Source: Aerococcus sp. 1KP-2016 (GTDB lineage: Bacteria > Bacillota > Bacilli > Lactobacillales > Aerococcaceae). Taken from it: a DNA stretch of 64,000 nt. Shown piece after piece: positions 45,973-54,659 of the stretch. The translations under genes and the position numbers were made by a program. The DNA lies in assembly GCF_002252085.1 (NCBI RefSeq), contig NZ_NEEY01000001.1:62001-126000 (forward strand), in the 5' to 3' direction. Position 1 is the first letter of the stretch, and each line of letters begins with the position of its first letter. Below the pieces are notes generated by a model. The model did not search any database. It had not been told where the DNA came from and saw nothing but the letters and a program-made list of their open reading frames with translations.

Positions 45973-46980
45973 CTATACCTCAGCAGCCACTTTTTCAATA
46001 AATTTTACCATATCCACCAAAGCCAAATCCGCCTCTGGAATTGGATAAATCGGGAAAATGTGGGCCATGTGTGGGTAAATATTAAAGTCAATTGGTAGCG
46101 ACTCAGCCTCCGCCCGCTCCTTCAACAAAGCCGCATACGACATCGTCATATCCCGGGTCCCAATAATCACTTGAACTGGCGGTAACCCTTTGAAAGACCC
46201 AAACCAGGGCGAAATCAGTGGATCTATCGGCTCAAAAGGTTGCGCAAATGTCTCCGTTTCAAGCGCCAGTAATTTTGGCTGTAAAAAGGGCTCGTACTCA
46301 ACTTGATCAAACTCTACTAGTACATTTTGCAAGGTCCCATCAAGAATAGGCGCAATCAAAATCGCCGACTGCGGCAATGGCAATTGATAATCCCGCAGTT
46401 GTTGCATGAAGGCGACTGCTAAAGCCCCACCCGTCGAATCCCCCACAATCGTAATCTGGCTGGGGTCAACACCTTTTTCGCGAATCAAATATAAGTAACG
46501 TGATAATATCATTTTGTGGGCCTCAACGATATGATGTGTCGGGCCTTTGGGAAACATGGGCATGACGACTTTGCCTGAGATGAGGTTGGCTAGTTTGCTG
46601 GCCATATGGAAATGAAAAATGCTTGGTCGAAGCCAGTAGCCCCCACCTGTTAAATAGAAAATAATGCGTTCATTGCATGAATTGGATTCATGTGTGTCAT
46701 TTTTTTCCACGAAAAAAGTATCCGTGAAATCATCTAAATAATCAAAGCCTAAATTTCGCTTGCCCCAGGTTAATTCAGACGGAACAACGTTTGCTTGATA
46801 GGCTAAACGATACAGTCGGTCGTAATTTGATTTCTGGCCGGGTAACACGGCACTCATGACACTCAAGGTATCTTCCACCATTTGGGCTTGATAGGAAATA
46901 TTTGCCTTACGCGCCCGCACTAACTGACTAGCCACAACACCTAAAAGTACGCCACCAACCATCTTATCCCAAGTTCTCAC
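45973..46980 (-). CDS. Alpha/beta hydrolase, esterase of the HSL type
   Basis: About 335 residues. The oxyanion-hole region is LTGGGYW in place of the usual HGGG. The nucleophile elbow is GDSTGG (Ser near residue 185), and the acid and His lie in IGTRDMTM and HMAHIFP. These fit acetyl-esterase-like lipases of the hormone-sensitive lipase group. I chose the GTG at 46980 because AAAGGAG is 8 bases upstream; the frame is open to 47004. Confidence 0.82.
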   Translation of the reverse strand: MRTWDKMVGGVLLGVVASQLVRARKANISYQAQMVEDTLSVMSAVLPGQKSNYDRLYRLAYQANVVPSELTWGKRNLGFDYLDDFTDTFFVEKNDTHESNSCNERIIFYLTGGGYWLRPSIFHFHMASKLANLISGKVVMPMFPKGPTHHIVEAHKMILSRYLYLIREKGVDPSQITIVGDSTGGALAVAFMQQLRDYQLPLPQSAILIAPILDGTLQNVLVEFDQVEYEPFLQPKLLALETETFAQPFEPIDPLISPWFGSFKGLPPVQVIIGTRDMTMSYAALLKERAEAESLPIDFNIYPHMAHIFPIYPIPEADLALVDMVKFIEKVAAEV

Positions 46981-47088
46981 TACTATCGCTCCTTTACGAG
47001 TCATTCTTCAATTCATGATAACATGTTCCAAGTAAAAGAAAAAAGGAAACCCATATCAAAATGAATTTCCCTCTATAGCAAAGACTAT

Positions 47089-48090
47089 TTAAAAGATTTT
47101 TTGGTCAGAGAAAGGACCCGTCGCTAACCCTGCACTCTGAATCGCACGATCCACTACGTCCATGACCGTCAAACTATGTGCCAAATGTTCCTCAGCATAG
47201 GTCGTGTCATCCTTGTCAATCCAAGACGCAATCGTTGAAAATTCAGCGTATAGCTTATGCGGATGAACGTTCAATGCATAGTGTGCAGTCGTTCCGTCGT
47301 TCAACATGAAATCGAAGGATTCAATACGCCCTGTAGACCCGTTCACCACGATTGTTCCCTTTGTTCCTTGAATAACCGAACGATTGGGTTTGTTACTAGC
47401 TTTCGATGCCGTACAAACTGCCTTAGCATTTTCATATCCTAAAACGAGTACGCCTGAAGTATCTATACCCTTTTCTAGATTAGGAAAGTAGTCAACTTCA
47501 TTAGGGCATCCCATTAGCCCCAACACAAAGTGAATATTGTAGATATTTAAATCCATCAAGGCACCACCACCCGATTTTGCATCAAAGGCTGGTAGGACAT
47601 TGCCCGCAAGCAAAGCATCATAACGTGACGAATACTTACAGAAGCTACACTCGATTAATTTAATTTCCCCTAATTGTGGTAATAATTCAATTATTTTTTC
47701 ATAGTTTGCTAGGAATTGGTTGGGAATTGCTTCGGCCAAGACTAAATCATAGTCTAAAGCTAATTGTTCCAGATCGAGTAATTCTTTATGAGACATGGTA
47801 AAAGGTTTTTCACAAATGACGTGTTTGCCATGTTGGAGGGCATCTTTCACGAAATCATAATGTAAATTATTGATTACCGCAACATATACTGTATCAATAT
47901 CTGCTTCTTCAAGGAATTGGATATAGTTTGAATAGACTTCCTCAATTCCATAAGATGCTTGAAGTTCCTTTGCAATATGTGCACTTCTAGGTGTAGAGTT
48001 GATTGCTGTGACCTCAATATGCTCTAATTCGGCCACTAAAGGTAAAAATTCAGCAACAACCTTTCCGGTTCCGGCAATTCCTAATTTCAT
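47089..48090 (-). CDS. Gfo/Idh/MocA-family oxidoreductase
   Basis: A 333-residue NAD(P)-dependent dehydrogenase. The Rossmann motif GIAGTGKV is at the N-terminus and the family's EKPFTMSHKE (catalytic Lys) near residue 93, followed by the substrate domain. Substrates are sugars, inositols or their derivatives; here unknown. GGAGGAG decides the ATG at 48090 over a longer frame to 48165. Confidence 0.88.
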   Translation of the reverse strand: MKLGIAGTGKVVAEFLPLVAELEHIEVTAINSTPRSAHIAKELQASYGIEEVYSNYIQFLEEADIDTVYVAVINNLHYDFVKDALQHGKHVICEKPFTMSHKELLDLEQLALDYDLVLAEAIPNQFLANYEKIIELLPQLGEIKLIECSFCKYSSRYDALLAGNVLPAFDAKSGGGALMDLNIYNIHFVLGLMGCPNEVDYFPNLEKGIDTSGVLVLGYENAKAVCTASKASNKPNRSVIQGTKGTIVVNGSTGRIESFDFMLNDGTTAHYALNVHPHKLYAEFSTIASWIDKDDTTYAEEHLAHSLTVMDVVDRAIQSAGLATGPFSDQKIF

Positions 48091-48308
48091 AAAATTCTCC
48101 TCCATAAGACATTCAAAGACTAGTTTCATAGTAAGATCTGTCGCTATTTTCATTGATGAAGCCAATTATATACTGCTAAAAATTCAATTACTATTTCATT
48201 AACTACAACTTTTGGAAAAATATTGACATTGGCAACCAAAAAAAACCATTATATCAACATTTCCATTAAAACTGCTTACCCTTGATAGCAATTTTATATC
48301 ACAATTCC

Positions 48309-48710
48309 CTAAGATTCTTGCGAAACTTGTTCCCCTTCACGTAGTGACGTTTCAATCGGTTGCAAGTGTTCTTCATAGTTGGCTAATTTATAAGCCAAAC
48401 GATCTCTTGTATCCATTAATGCGTCAATTTTTTCTGTTAATTCATCCATTTGTTGGCGAATCAATTCTTTACGCTGTGGAATCGTATGCTCACCCTCCCG
48501 GAATAAGCTAACATAGTTAGTCATAGATTCAATCGATAGGCCTGCGTGACGCATATGGCGTGCATAATTAATCCATCGAATATCTTCCTCGTCAAAATTT
48601 CGAATACCAGTTTCTGTTCTTTGAATTGGATGAATCAGTCCAACCCGTTCATAATAACGAATCGTATCTGCAGAAACACCAGTCAATTCACTCGCTTTTT
48701 TAATATTCAT
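48309..48710 (-). CDS. MerR-family regulator
   Basis: A 133-residue regulator. The N-terminal winged helix (MNIKKASELTGVSADTIRYYERVGL) is followed by a dimerising coiled coil (QRKELIRQQMDELTEKIDALM). No Cys-rich metal site, so it is of the AdhR/stress-sensing kind. It precedes the oxidoreductase gene in the same direction by about 220 bases and may control it. AAGGAGG precedes the ATG. Confidence 0.88.
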   Translation of the reverse strand: MNIKKASELTGVSADTIRYYERVGLIHPIQRTETGIRNFDEEDIRWINYARHMRHAGLSIESMTNYVSLFREGEHTIPQRKELIRQQMDELTEKIDALMDTRDRLAYKLANYEEHLQPIETSLREGEQVSQES

Positions 48711-48880
48711 TTTGACCTCCTTAAAACATCACAGCATCCAAAAGTTGGACACTACTCTAAGTTTTTACAATCATACCTTTTTAGCCCACAAAAACAAAGG
48801 CAAATGCACAGAAATTCGCATTTTTCAACTCATAAGTAATCAAAATACAATAAAATTGATAATTATTGTGTTAAAAAATA

Positions 48881-49009
48881 GGATGTGAGGGCCGACGCTC
48901 AGAAAGCTACCGGTGGAAGATTAGTGCCGACGATGACGGTAGTCATCGGCAAACTAATCTGAAGTGGGCAGAGGGTTGCTTTTTCGAACTCGACTTCACA
49001 GGATGTGAG
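48881..49009. repeat. Hairpin element bounded by GGATGTGAG direct repeats
   Basis: GGATGTGAG occurs at 48881-48889 and 49001-49009, 120 bases apart. Between them is a strong hairpin: AGATTAGT (48918-48925) with ACTAATCT (48953-48960), extended inward by GCCGACGATGAC and GTCATCGGC. It is richer in G and C than its surroundings and shows no reading frame. It could be a structured RNA or a small mobile element. The rest of 48711-48880 shows nothing. Confidence 0.5.
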
Positions 49010-49052
49010 CGCGCGTTCAACTAGCTAGCAAAAATAAAAAATCTTCGATTTT

Positions 49053-49177
49053 CGTCCTTGCAGTGTGCGTTCCTTATAGCCGTGGGACCATCTGGAGCCA
49101 AGGTCTCCAGATTTGAAATCGAGCCAAGGTCTTGATTTCATCCTCTTTCACGGCATCGGAACTACACTTTCAGTCCT
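49053..49177 (+). repeat. Dispersed repeat, copy D (core)
   Basis: The cloverleaf core is present with the variable hairpin ATCTGGAG/CTCCAGAT around CCAAGGT, and the conserved GAAATCGAG hairpin with one change. Terminal inverted repeats and the right-hand hairpin are missing or unrecognisable, so this copy is truncated. Confidence 0.75.
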
Positions 49178-49242
49178 CAAATTTTTGAATATAATCATAT
49201 TGTTTATTATTTCTTTTAGAGGCAATCTCGCCAACAAAAAAA

Positions 49243-49282
49243 GGCAGCTTCAAAGTGCTTATGTGAACACTTTAAAACTGCC
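49243..49282 (-). terminator. Terminator after the ROK kinase gene
   Basis: GGCAG (49243-49247) and CTGCC (49278-49282) with AAAGTG/CACTTT inside form a long imperfect hairpin followed on the minus strand by a T-run. Confidence 0.7.
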
Positions 49283-49294
49283 TCGTTATTTGAA

Positions 49295-50209
49295 TTATTT
49301 TGTTTGATTGCCTGCATCGATGTTTAATAATAATTGGTATAAGGCACCACGTAAGTTGGATTCGCTGCGGAATTCACATGGTAAGATATCAATTTTAGCG
49401 AGCATATCGCCAAACACACCTAAGCGTTCGCGAACGCTGTAATATTGCTTGATAATATTTTCGATTAGGACATTTTGTTGGCTAATACCACCACCGATAA
49501 CCACAGTTGAAATATCAACTACGGCTTGCAATGTAATGATCAGGTTCGCCAATTTTTCACAGTAGCTATCGAATAAAGTGATTAATTCTTCGTTACTGCC
49601 TTCGTTGATGGCCGCGAAAACACTTATACCGTCATTTTCATCTTCTAAATCTAAAATTCGACTTGCGGCTTTCACAAATTCAACCGCTGAATGTGAATAG
49701 CCGGTCATATCCTCATGATTGCTTAAGGTACGGTTTGAAATGATAAAGCTCAACTCACCTGCTTGGAAATGGCTACCTTGATACAGTTTACCATCAAGGA
49801 TGAGCCCGCCACCTACACCGGTACCCAAGATTAAGGCTGCCCCGTTGGTTACACCCTTCAAATTTCCTTGCCAAAGTTCAGCTAAGGCTGCTGCTTTCCC
49901 ATCATTGACAAGTTCACAAGTAATACCAAAACGCTCTTCAAGCTTCGCTTTTAAAGGTAATTCATGTAAAAATTGTAAGGATCCACCATAATAGACCACA
50001 CCTTCATCCGAATCAACCTTACCAGGTAAACTAACCCCAATACCCTGAATTTCAGATTTCACAGGCTCAACCAAGTCATAAATTTGTACCAGAAAATCAT
50101 CCAAATTTTGTGGTGTTGGCACCTTATCCGCACGAAGCAAATTACCAGAGTGATCAATAATACCGTACTTGATATACGTCCCACCCACATCAATCGTTAA
50201 GTAATCCAT
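49295..50209 (-). CDS. ROK-family sugar kinase
   Basis: A 304-residue kinase of the ROK family. The phosphate site is DVGGTYIKYGI at the N-terminus, the ROK signature ILGTGVGGGLILDG near residue 130, and VIGGGIS near residue 260. The zinc cluster CxCGxxGC of many ROK proteins is absent. It phosphorylates glucose, N-acetylmannosamine or another hexose; which one is not readable. GAGGA decides the ATG at 50209. Confidence 0.88.
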   Translation of the reverse strand: MDYLTIDVGGTYIKYGIIDHSGNLLRADKVPTPQNLDDFLVQIYDLVEPVKSEIQGIGVSLPGKVDSDEGVVYYGGSLQFLHELPLKAKLEERFGITCELVNDGKAAALAELWQGNLKGVTNGAALILGTGVGGGLILDGKLYQGSHFQAGELSFIISNRTLSNHEDMTGYSHSAVEFVKAASRILDLEDENDGISVFAAINEGSNEELITLFDSYCEKLANLIITLQAVVDISTVVIGGGISQQNVLIENIIKQYYSVRERLGVFGDMLAKIDILPCEFRSESNLRGALYQLLLNIDAGNQTK

Positions 50210-50335
50210 ATTTTTCCTCAATTCTAAATTTAGTATTCAATCGTACCCTTATTCTAACTGTTTTTGGTATAGAATGGGCAGATTAAATTTTGCTTTTTTA
50301 TTGGTCACATGGTTATGCCAACACTTTTGTCAAAA

Positions 50336-50395
50336 TTATAAATTCATCGCAATATAGATAAAAAGGATTGCAAGAATTATGCTGATTAAAATCAC
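50336..50395 (-). CDS. Possible 19-residue hydrophobic peptide
   Basis: A GTG-started frame with GGAGG about 10 bases upstream encodes a wholly hydrophobic peptide with a polar end (VILISIILAILFIYIAMNL). It would span the membrane once. Such peptides include type I toxins and small regulators, but a chance frame is possible. The remaining bases of the 310-base gap (50210-50519) show only the sortase operon terminator. Confidence 0.3.
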   Translation of the reverse strand: MILISIILAILFIYIAMNL

Positions 50396-50463
50396 GAAAC
50401 TTCAACCTCCTCAACTACTAGTTAAGCGATCTACTCCATTTCTTTCCATTATATCACCGGACA

Positions 50464-50503
50464 ACAAAAAAATCCCAACCATGGAATAGCCCATGATTGG
50501 AAT
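50464..50503 (-). terminator. Terminator of the pilus operon
   Basis: CCAACCATGG (50475-50484) and CCATGATTGG (50491-50500) form a stem with a short loop, followed on the minus strand by a run of T. Confidence 0.75.
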
Positions 50504-50519
50504 AGTTGATTCGTTTTGT

Positions 50520-51365
50520 TTATTTACGGTTTATACGCCAAATAACGATGCTGATGATAATGATGACTAGCAAGATCAAGGCGATATAGTGCCAATATGG
50601 TTGAATGGTGTGCCACATTTTTTCCCAAATTGAGTCTTCTGCTACAATTTCAGCTTCTTCTGGTGCTGGGATACGATGCCCACGTACTAATAATCGATGT
50701 GAATTAATCATATATGGTGTACAGGTCAACAAGGTGACGTAGTCTTCACCTTCTTCAATTCTTACTGCGTCTATATCTGTTGGTTCAACAACTTTGATTT
50801 GATCGACTTCATAATATAACTGACCTGCCATGGTTTCTACATAGAATATATCTCCTTCGACCATTTTATCTAAATCGGTAAAAAGTCTTGCTTCCGGCAA
50901 ACCACGATGTGCAGTTAATACACTGTGGGTATTCTCACCACCAACAGGCAGCGACGTCCCCTCTAAATGACCGACACCTTTTTGTAGGACTTGCTCACTT
51001 GACCCAGCATATATTGGCAACTCCACATTAATTTTGGGAATATTGACAATCCCAATTTGTTCATGCACCTCTAACATTTCTGCATAACTTGATATACCTT
51101 GTTCTCTTTCCTCTTCACTATATGGATCTTGCCAGTTTAAATTTGGGTCAAGCGCCTCATTATATGCCTCCGCCAATTTGACACGTTCATCAATCTCATT
51201 GTCGATATCGATTTCATCTAGTGAATTTCTATAATCCTCAGTTACCGATGTTATCTGCGCATCATAATAAAGTTGTGAAGCCAAAGGATATAACATAATA
51301 GCCATGCCAAAAAATAAACCTAACATCAAAATTACATTACTTTTTTTATTTAACTGTTTTCGCAT
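50520..51365 (-). CDS. srtC: Class C (pilus) sortase
   Basis: A 281-residue transpeptidase that joins pilin subunits through a pilin lysine. Two membrane helices flank the catalytic domain. The catalytic set is His in LTAHRGLP, Cys in TLLTCTPY and Arg in HRLLVRG. The lid with a DPY motif (QDPYSEEE) marks class C. Last of three sortase genes behind the pilin gene. AGAGGTAAGG precedes the ATG. Confidence 0.93.
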   Translation of the reverse strand: MRKQLNKKSNVILMLGLFFGMAIMLYPLASQLYYDAQITSVTEDYRNSLDEIDIDNEIDERVKLAEAYNEALDPNLNWQDPYSEEEREQGISSYAEMLEVHEQIGIVNIPKINVELPIYAGSSEQVLQKGVGHLEGTSLPVGGENTHSVLTAHRGLPEARLFTDLDKMVEGDIFYVETMAGQLYYEVDQIKVVEPTDIDAVRIEEGEDYVTLLTCTPYMINSHRLLVRGHRIPAPEEAEIVAEDSIWEKMWHTIQPYWHYIALILLVIIIISIVIWRINRK

Positions 51366-51368
51366 ACC

Positions 51369-52250
51369 TTACCTCTTTGTGTCCCGAATAAAAATCCAGT
51401 AAATCATGAAAGAACCCGTAATTAAAATGACAAGAATTGACCCGTATCGTTGCACAAACAATTCAATATGTTGGATGATTGATGATTGATCAAGCTTTGG
51501 ATTTTTTTCATCTTCTGGATTTTTTTCTTCTATAGAAGAATTATCTTGTGCTTCTTGTCCCTCTCGTTCTTCCGTTGGGTTCTCGATGCGACGTGCATAG
51601 ACTAAATATCGGTCCACACTATCCGGTAGAAAAATACATGTTAATAGGGTCAAAGTGTCTTGCCCAGGAATAATAGCTAGTGCACTAACCTGGTCAGGTT
51701 TAATAATGGCCGTATCATAAACCTCATATGTTAGCTTCTCATGACGATTCTGTATTTGAATTAAGTCACCTGTAACGAGTTGATCAATATCAGAAAAATA
51801 GATTTTTCCCGCAAGTCCGTTATGTCCTGCAATCACCGCATTAGTATTGATGCCACCAACTGGATAACTCGTACCAGTGACACGAGCCAATCCTTGATAC
51901 AGATTTTCATCTGAAGCCCCATCATAAATAGGGTAATACAAATCAATGGCTGGTATAGACATAGTTCCTAATACATTTGTATCAGAAAAATCGACTTGAT
52001 TTTCTGGGCTATCATCCTTAAACGTTACATTTGCTTGCTCAATTTCATCTAATTCACTTATCGCATTTTCATTATATGAAACTTGTTCTGCATATAGATT
52101 ATCCGAGTCACTTGCATCACTGAAACTATCCTCAATTGATTCAACTTCTTGCCTGTATATATAATCGTAGTAACTTTTTGATATATAGGGATAGCTAAAG
52201 ATACTGAGCCCCAGAATAAAAATGATTAATCCTACACTCTTACTTTTCAT
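51369..52250 (-). CDS. srtC: Second pilus-locus sortase, without a DPY lid
   Basis: A 293-residue sortase with membrane helices at both ends. The catalytic His (IAGHNGLAG), Cys (TLLTCIFLP) and Arg (YLVYARR) are present. The DPY/DPW lid of the other two is absent and the region before the catalytic domain is acidic. An extra acidic linker lies before the last helix. It may be specialised for a minor pilin or for anchoring. Its start overlaps the upstream sortase by 11 bases. Confidence 0.87.
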   Translation of the reverse strand: MKSKSVGLIIFILGLSIFSYPYISKSYYDYIYRQEVESIEDSFSDASDSDNLYAEQVSYNENAISELDEIEQANVTFKDDSPENQVDFSDTNVLGTMSIPAIDLYYPIYDGASDENLYQGLARVTGTSYPVGGINTNAVIAGHNGLAGKIYFSDIDQLVTGDLIQIQNRHEKLTYEVYDTAIIKPDQVSALAIIPGQDTLTLLTCIFLPDSVDRYLVYARRIENPTEEREGQEAQDNSSIEEKNPEDEKNPKLDQSSIIQHIELFVQRYGSILVILITGSFMIYWIFIRDTKR

Positions 52251-53106
52251 TTTTTAACACTCTTATTTTTCTTTTTATCACTACTACTATAATAAAAACA
52301 ATAAAGTATAAAATAAACCAACGATAATCCGTAATAATATTCAGCCATTGTTCTAACATTGAAGGTTGAATATCTTCAATAGCTTCAACTGGCATCTCAG
52401 TCCGTTCTCCCGTAACTAGGAGTCTATGTGTATTAATCATATAGGGTGTACAAGTAAGTAGTGTGACTAAATCCTTGTTTTCTTGAATCGCTAAAGTACC
52501 AATCTCGCTCGGATCAATTACTTGAATATTTGTAACTTTATAAGCTAATTTACCTGCGATAGTTTCTACATAAAACAAATCGCCCATTTCCATTTTATCT
52601 AAATCAGTAAACAACTTATTTTCAGGTAACCCCCGATGAGCTGTAATCACGCTATGTGTATTTAACCCACCAATTGGCAAAGAAGTTCCTTCTAAATGTC
52701 CGGCGCCTTTTTGAAGCACGGATTCATTTGTTCCGGCATAAATGGGCAACGATACATCTATATCAGGAATATTCACGACACCAATTTTTTCGTTTACTTC
52801 AATCATTCGTGCATAGGCTGCCACGCCTTCTTCTTTTTCTTCATTTGAATAAGGATCGCCCACGGGTGCCATGACATTGGAGACAATAGCACTGTTATAG
52901 GCATAACCTAAATCTAGTTTTTCTTGAACTTTTTCATCAGATAAATCCTTAACTCCTTCTTGGAATGAAGCTACCTCTTCATTGCCCCGATAGTTATAGT
53001 AAATACGGGATACAAGGGGATACATCAGGATGGAAAAACCTATGAAAAAAATCAAAATAATAAACACTGGTGATTTCTTTTTCGTATGTTGATTTGTCTT
53101 TGACAT
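52240..53106 (-). CDS. srtC: Class C (pilus) sortase
   Basis: A 288-residue sortase close to the one at 50520-51365. It has two membrane helices, the lid motif GDPYSNEE, and the catalytic His (ITAHRGLP), Cys (TLLTCTPY) and Arg (HRLLVTGER). First sortase after the pilin gene. AAAGGGG supports the ATG at 53106 over a longer frame to 53157, which would run into the upstream hairpin. Confidence 0.93.
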   Translation of the reverse strand: MSKTNQHTKKKSPVFIILIFFIGFSILMYPLVSRIYYNYRGNEEVASFQEGVKDLSDEKVQEKLDLGYAYNSAIVSNVMAPVGDPYSNEEKEEGVAAYARMIEVNEKIGVVNIPDIDVSLPIYAGTNESVLQKGAGHLEGTSLPIGGLNTHSVITAHRGLPENKLFTDLDKMEMGDLFYVETIAGKLAYKVTNIQVIDPSEIGTLAIQENKDLVTLLTCTPYMINTHRLLVTGERTEMPVEAIEDIQPSMLEQWLNIITDYRWFILYFIVFIIVVVIKRKIRVLKNEK

Positions 53107-53141
53107 TTTCCGCCCCTTTCTATAATCAAGATACATATGAA

Positions 53142-53177
53142 AAGGAGTTAAGCCCATTCATTAGGTCTTAACTCCTT
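53142..53177 (-). promoter_or_regulatory. Hairpin between pilin and sortase genes
   Basis: AAGGAGTTAAG (53142-53152) and CTTAACTCCTT (53167-53177) form a perfect 11-base-pair stem, followed on the minus strand by only four T. It probably causes partial termination or stabilises the pilin mRNA, giving more pilin than sortase. Confidence 0.6.
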
Positions 53178-53208
53178 GGCTAATTCAACGTTGCATTAAG
53201 TTAACAAA

Positions 53209-54639
53209 TTATGCTTGATTCGTTTTTTTGTAGTAAACAACTGCAAAAATCATTAAAGCTAAACCAACAACAGTGAATAGAATTGTACCCATACCACCTG
53301 TTTGTGGGATAGTGATTGCTTTGTTGACGATTGTTGCCACTTCAGTATGAGATGTTTTAGTTACCGTAAATGCTGTGTCTGGATTTGTCGGTAATGCATA
53401 TCCTGAAGGTGCTTTCGTTTCAACTAACGTATAATCACCAAATGCTAAACCATCCACCGCAAAGGTACCATCTACACCAGAAATAAATCGTGTAGCATCA
53501 TCGATTGATCCAGTAAATGTGACTGCTTTAGTCGTTGCGTCTTGAATGATATATTCACCTTTTGAATTTTGAATAACAAATTCCGCTTTTGCTAGTCCTT
53601 CACCATCAGTTGTGTCAATTGTTTTCTTAAAGTCATGTCCGCCAGTAAATACTTCAGGTTCCTCTTCATTTGGCTCATCCACTGGACCATCAGTATGTGG
53701 TGTTTCATAAGTTAATGTAACATTATTCTTAATTGATGTACCTGGAACTGCTTTATTATTCATTTTAGTTACTACATCAAATTCGATTATATCTGTATCT
53801 TCTAGTTTTCCAATACCAGTTAAAGTAAATTCAACCGTTACAGTATGATTATTATAAGATACTGTATAATCAACATCTTTTGTTAAACCTTGGGGAGATA
53901 CCATATCTACACGAACATAATCCAATGCTTGGTCTAGAACATCTGTAAATTTATATTTGGTGTATTCTTCAATCCCATTTGGAACATCACTCGTCACTGT
54001 CCAAGCAAATTCTTGCCCAATATATTGTGATCCCTCAATAGTTGTTTCTGGATCAAGTGCCTTCGATACCGTTGGAGTTGCTTCAAGCGTATTTTTAGGA
54101 TACACGTTGATAGTTTCTAAATTTGCTGTCCCAACTGAATTGGTATAAGGTAAAGTCAAGCCAAAAGGCACGGCTGTAGAAGAAGCAACTGTTGTTAAAG
54201 GTTGTTCAATTACCCAGTAATATCCCTCTCCTAAGTCGACACTTGTTACTCCTTCACCATCTGTCGCATCTGTTGAAACTCGAGTAGCTTCTGCACCAAC
54301 ATATGCTTCAACTTCTTCCTCAGTGTCATAGCTAGCTGAAGCAGCTGTCATATTTTGGTACTGTTGTTGAGTAACCGAATAGATATAAAATTGTACACCT
54401 TGAAGAGGTTTTGCACCTTCCCCAAACCATTCAGTTAAATCTGAAATACCATTTTCAAGTTCATCAGCTGTCAAATCTTTAGGTGTGGCACTTGTTTCAA
54501 TTTTATGTATATTAACTGTTGTCATAAAGTTTGCTTCTGAAGTCGCCTGAACCGCAGAATTATTACCTGCAATCCCAAAAAAAGCAATTACTGTTAGGAA
54601 CATGATTCCAATGAATTGTTTCAATTTATTTTTACTCAT
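53209..54639 (-). CDS. LPxTG-type backbone pilin
   Basis: About 476 residues. Signal peptide (LKQFIGIMFLTVIAFFGIAG), then the pilin motif with its lysine (INVYPKN, near residue 190), isopeptide-forming beta domains, an E-box (YTLVETKAPSGYALP) and the sorting signal IPQTG plus a membrane helix and positive tail. These are all features of a SpaA-type major pilin polymerised by class C sortases. GGAGA supports the ATG at 54639; an ATG at 54651 is possible. Confidence 0.92.
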   Translation of the reverse strand: MSKNKLKQFIGIMFLTVIAFFGIAGNNSAVQATSEANFMTTVNIHKIETSATPKDLTADELENGISDLTEWFGEGAKPLQGVQFYIYSVTQQQYQNMTAASASYDTEEEVEAYVGAEATRVSTDATDGEGVTSVDLGEGYYWVIEQPLTTVASSTAVPFGLTLPYTNSVGTANLETINVYPKNTLEATPTVSKALDPETTIEGSQYIGQEFAWTVTSDVPNGIEEYTKYKFTDVLDQALDYVRVDMVSPQGLTKDVDYTVSYNNHTVTVEFTLTGIGKLEDTDIIEFDVVTKMNNKAVPGTSIKNNVTLTYETPHTDGPVDEPNEEEPEVFTGGHDFKKTIDTTDGEGLAKAEFVIQNSKGEYIIQDATTKAVTFTGSIDDATRFISGVDGTFAVDGLAFGDYTLVETKAPSGYALPTNPDTAFTVTKTSHTEVATIVNKAITIPQTGGMGTILFTVVGLALMIFAVVYYKKTNQA

Positions 54640-54659
54640 TATTTTCTCCATTCTTTTCT

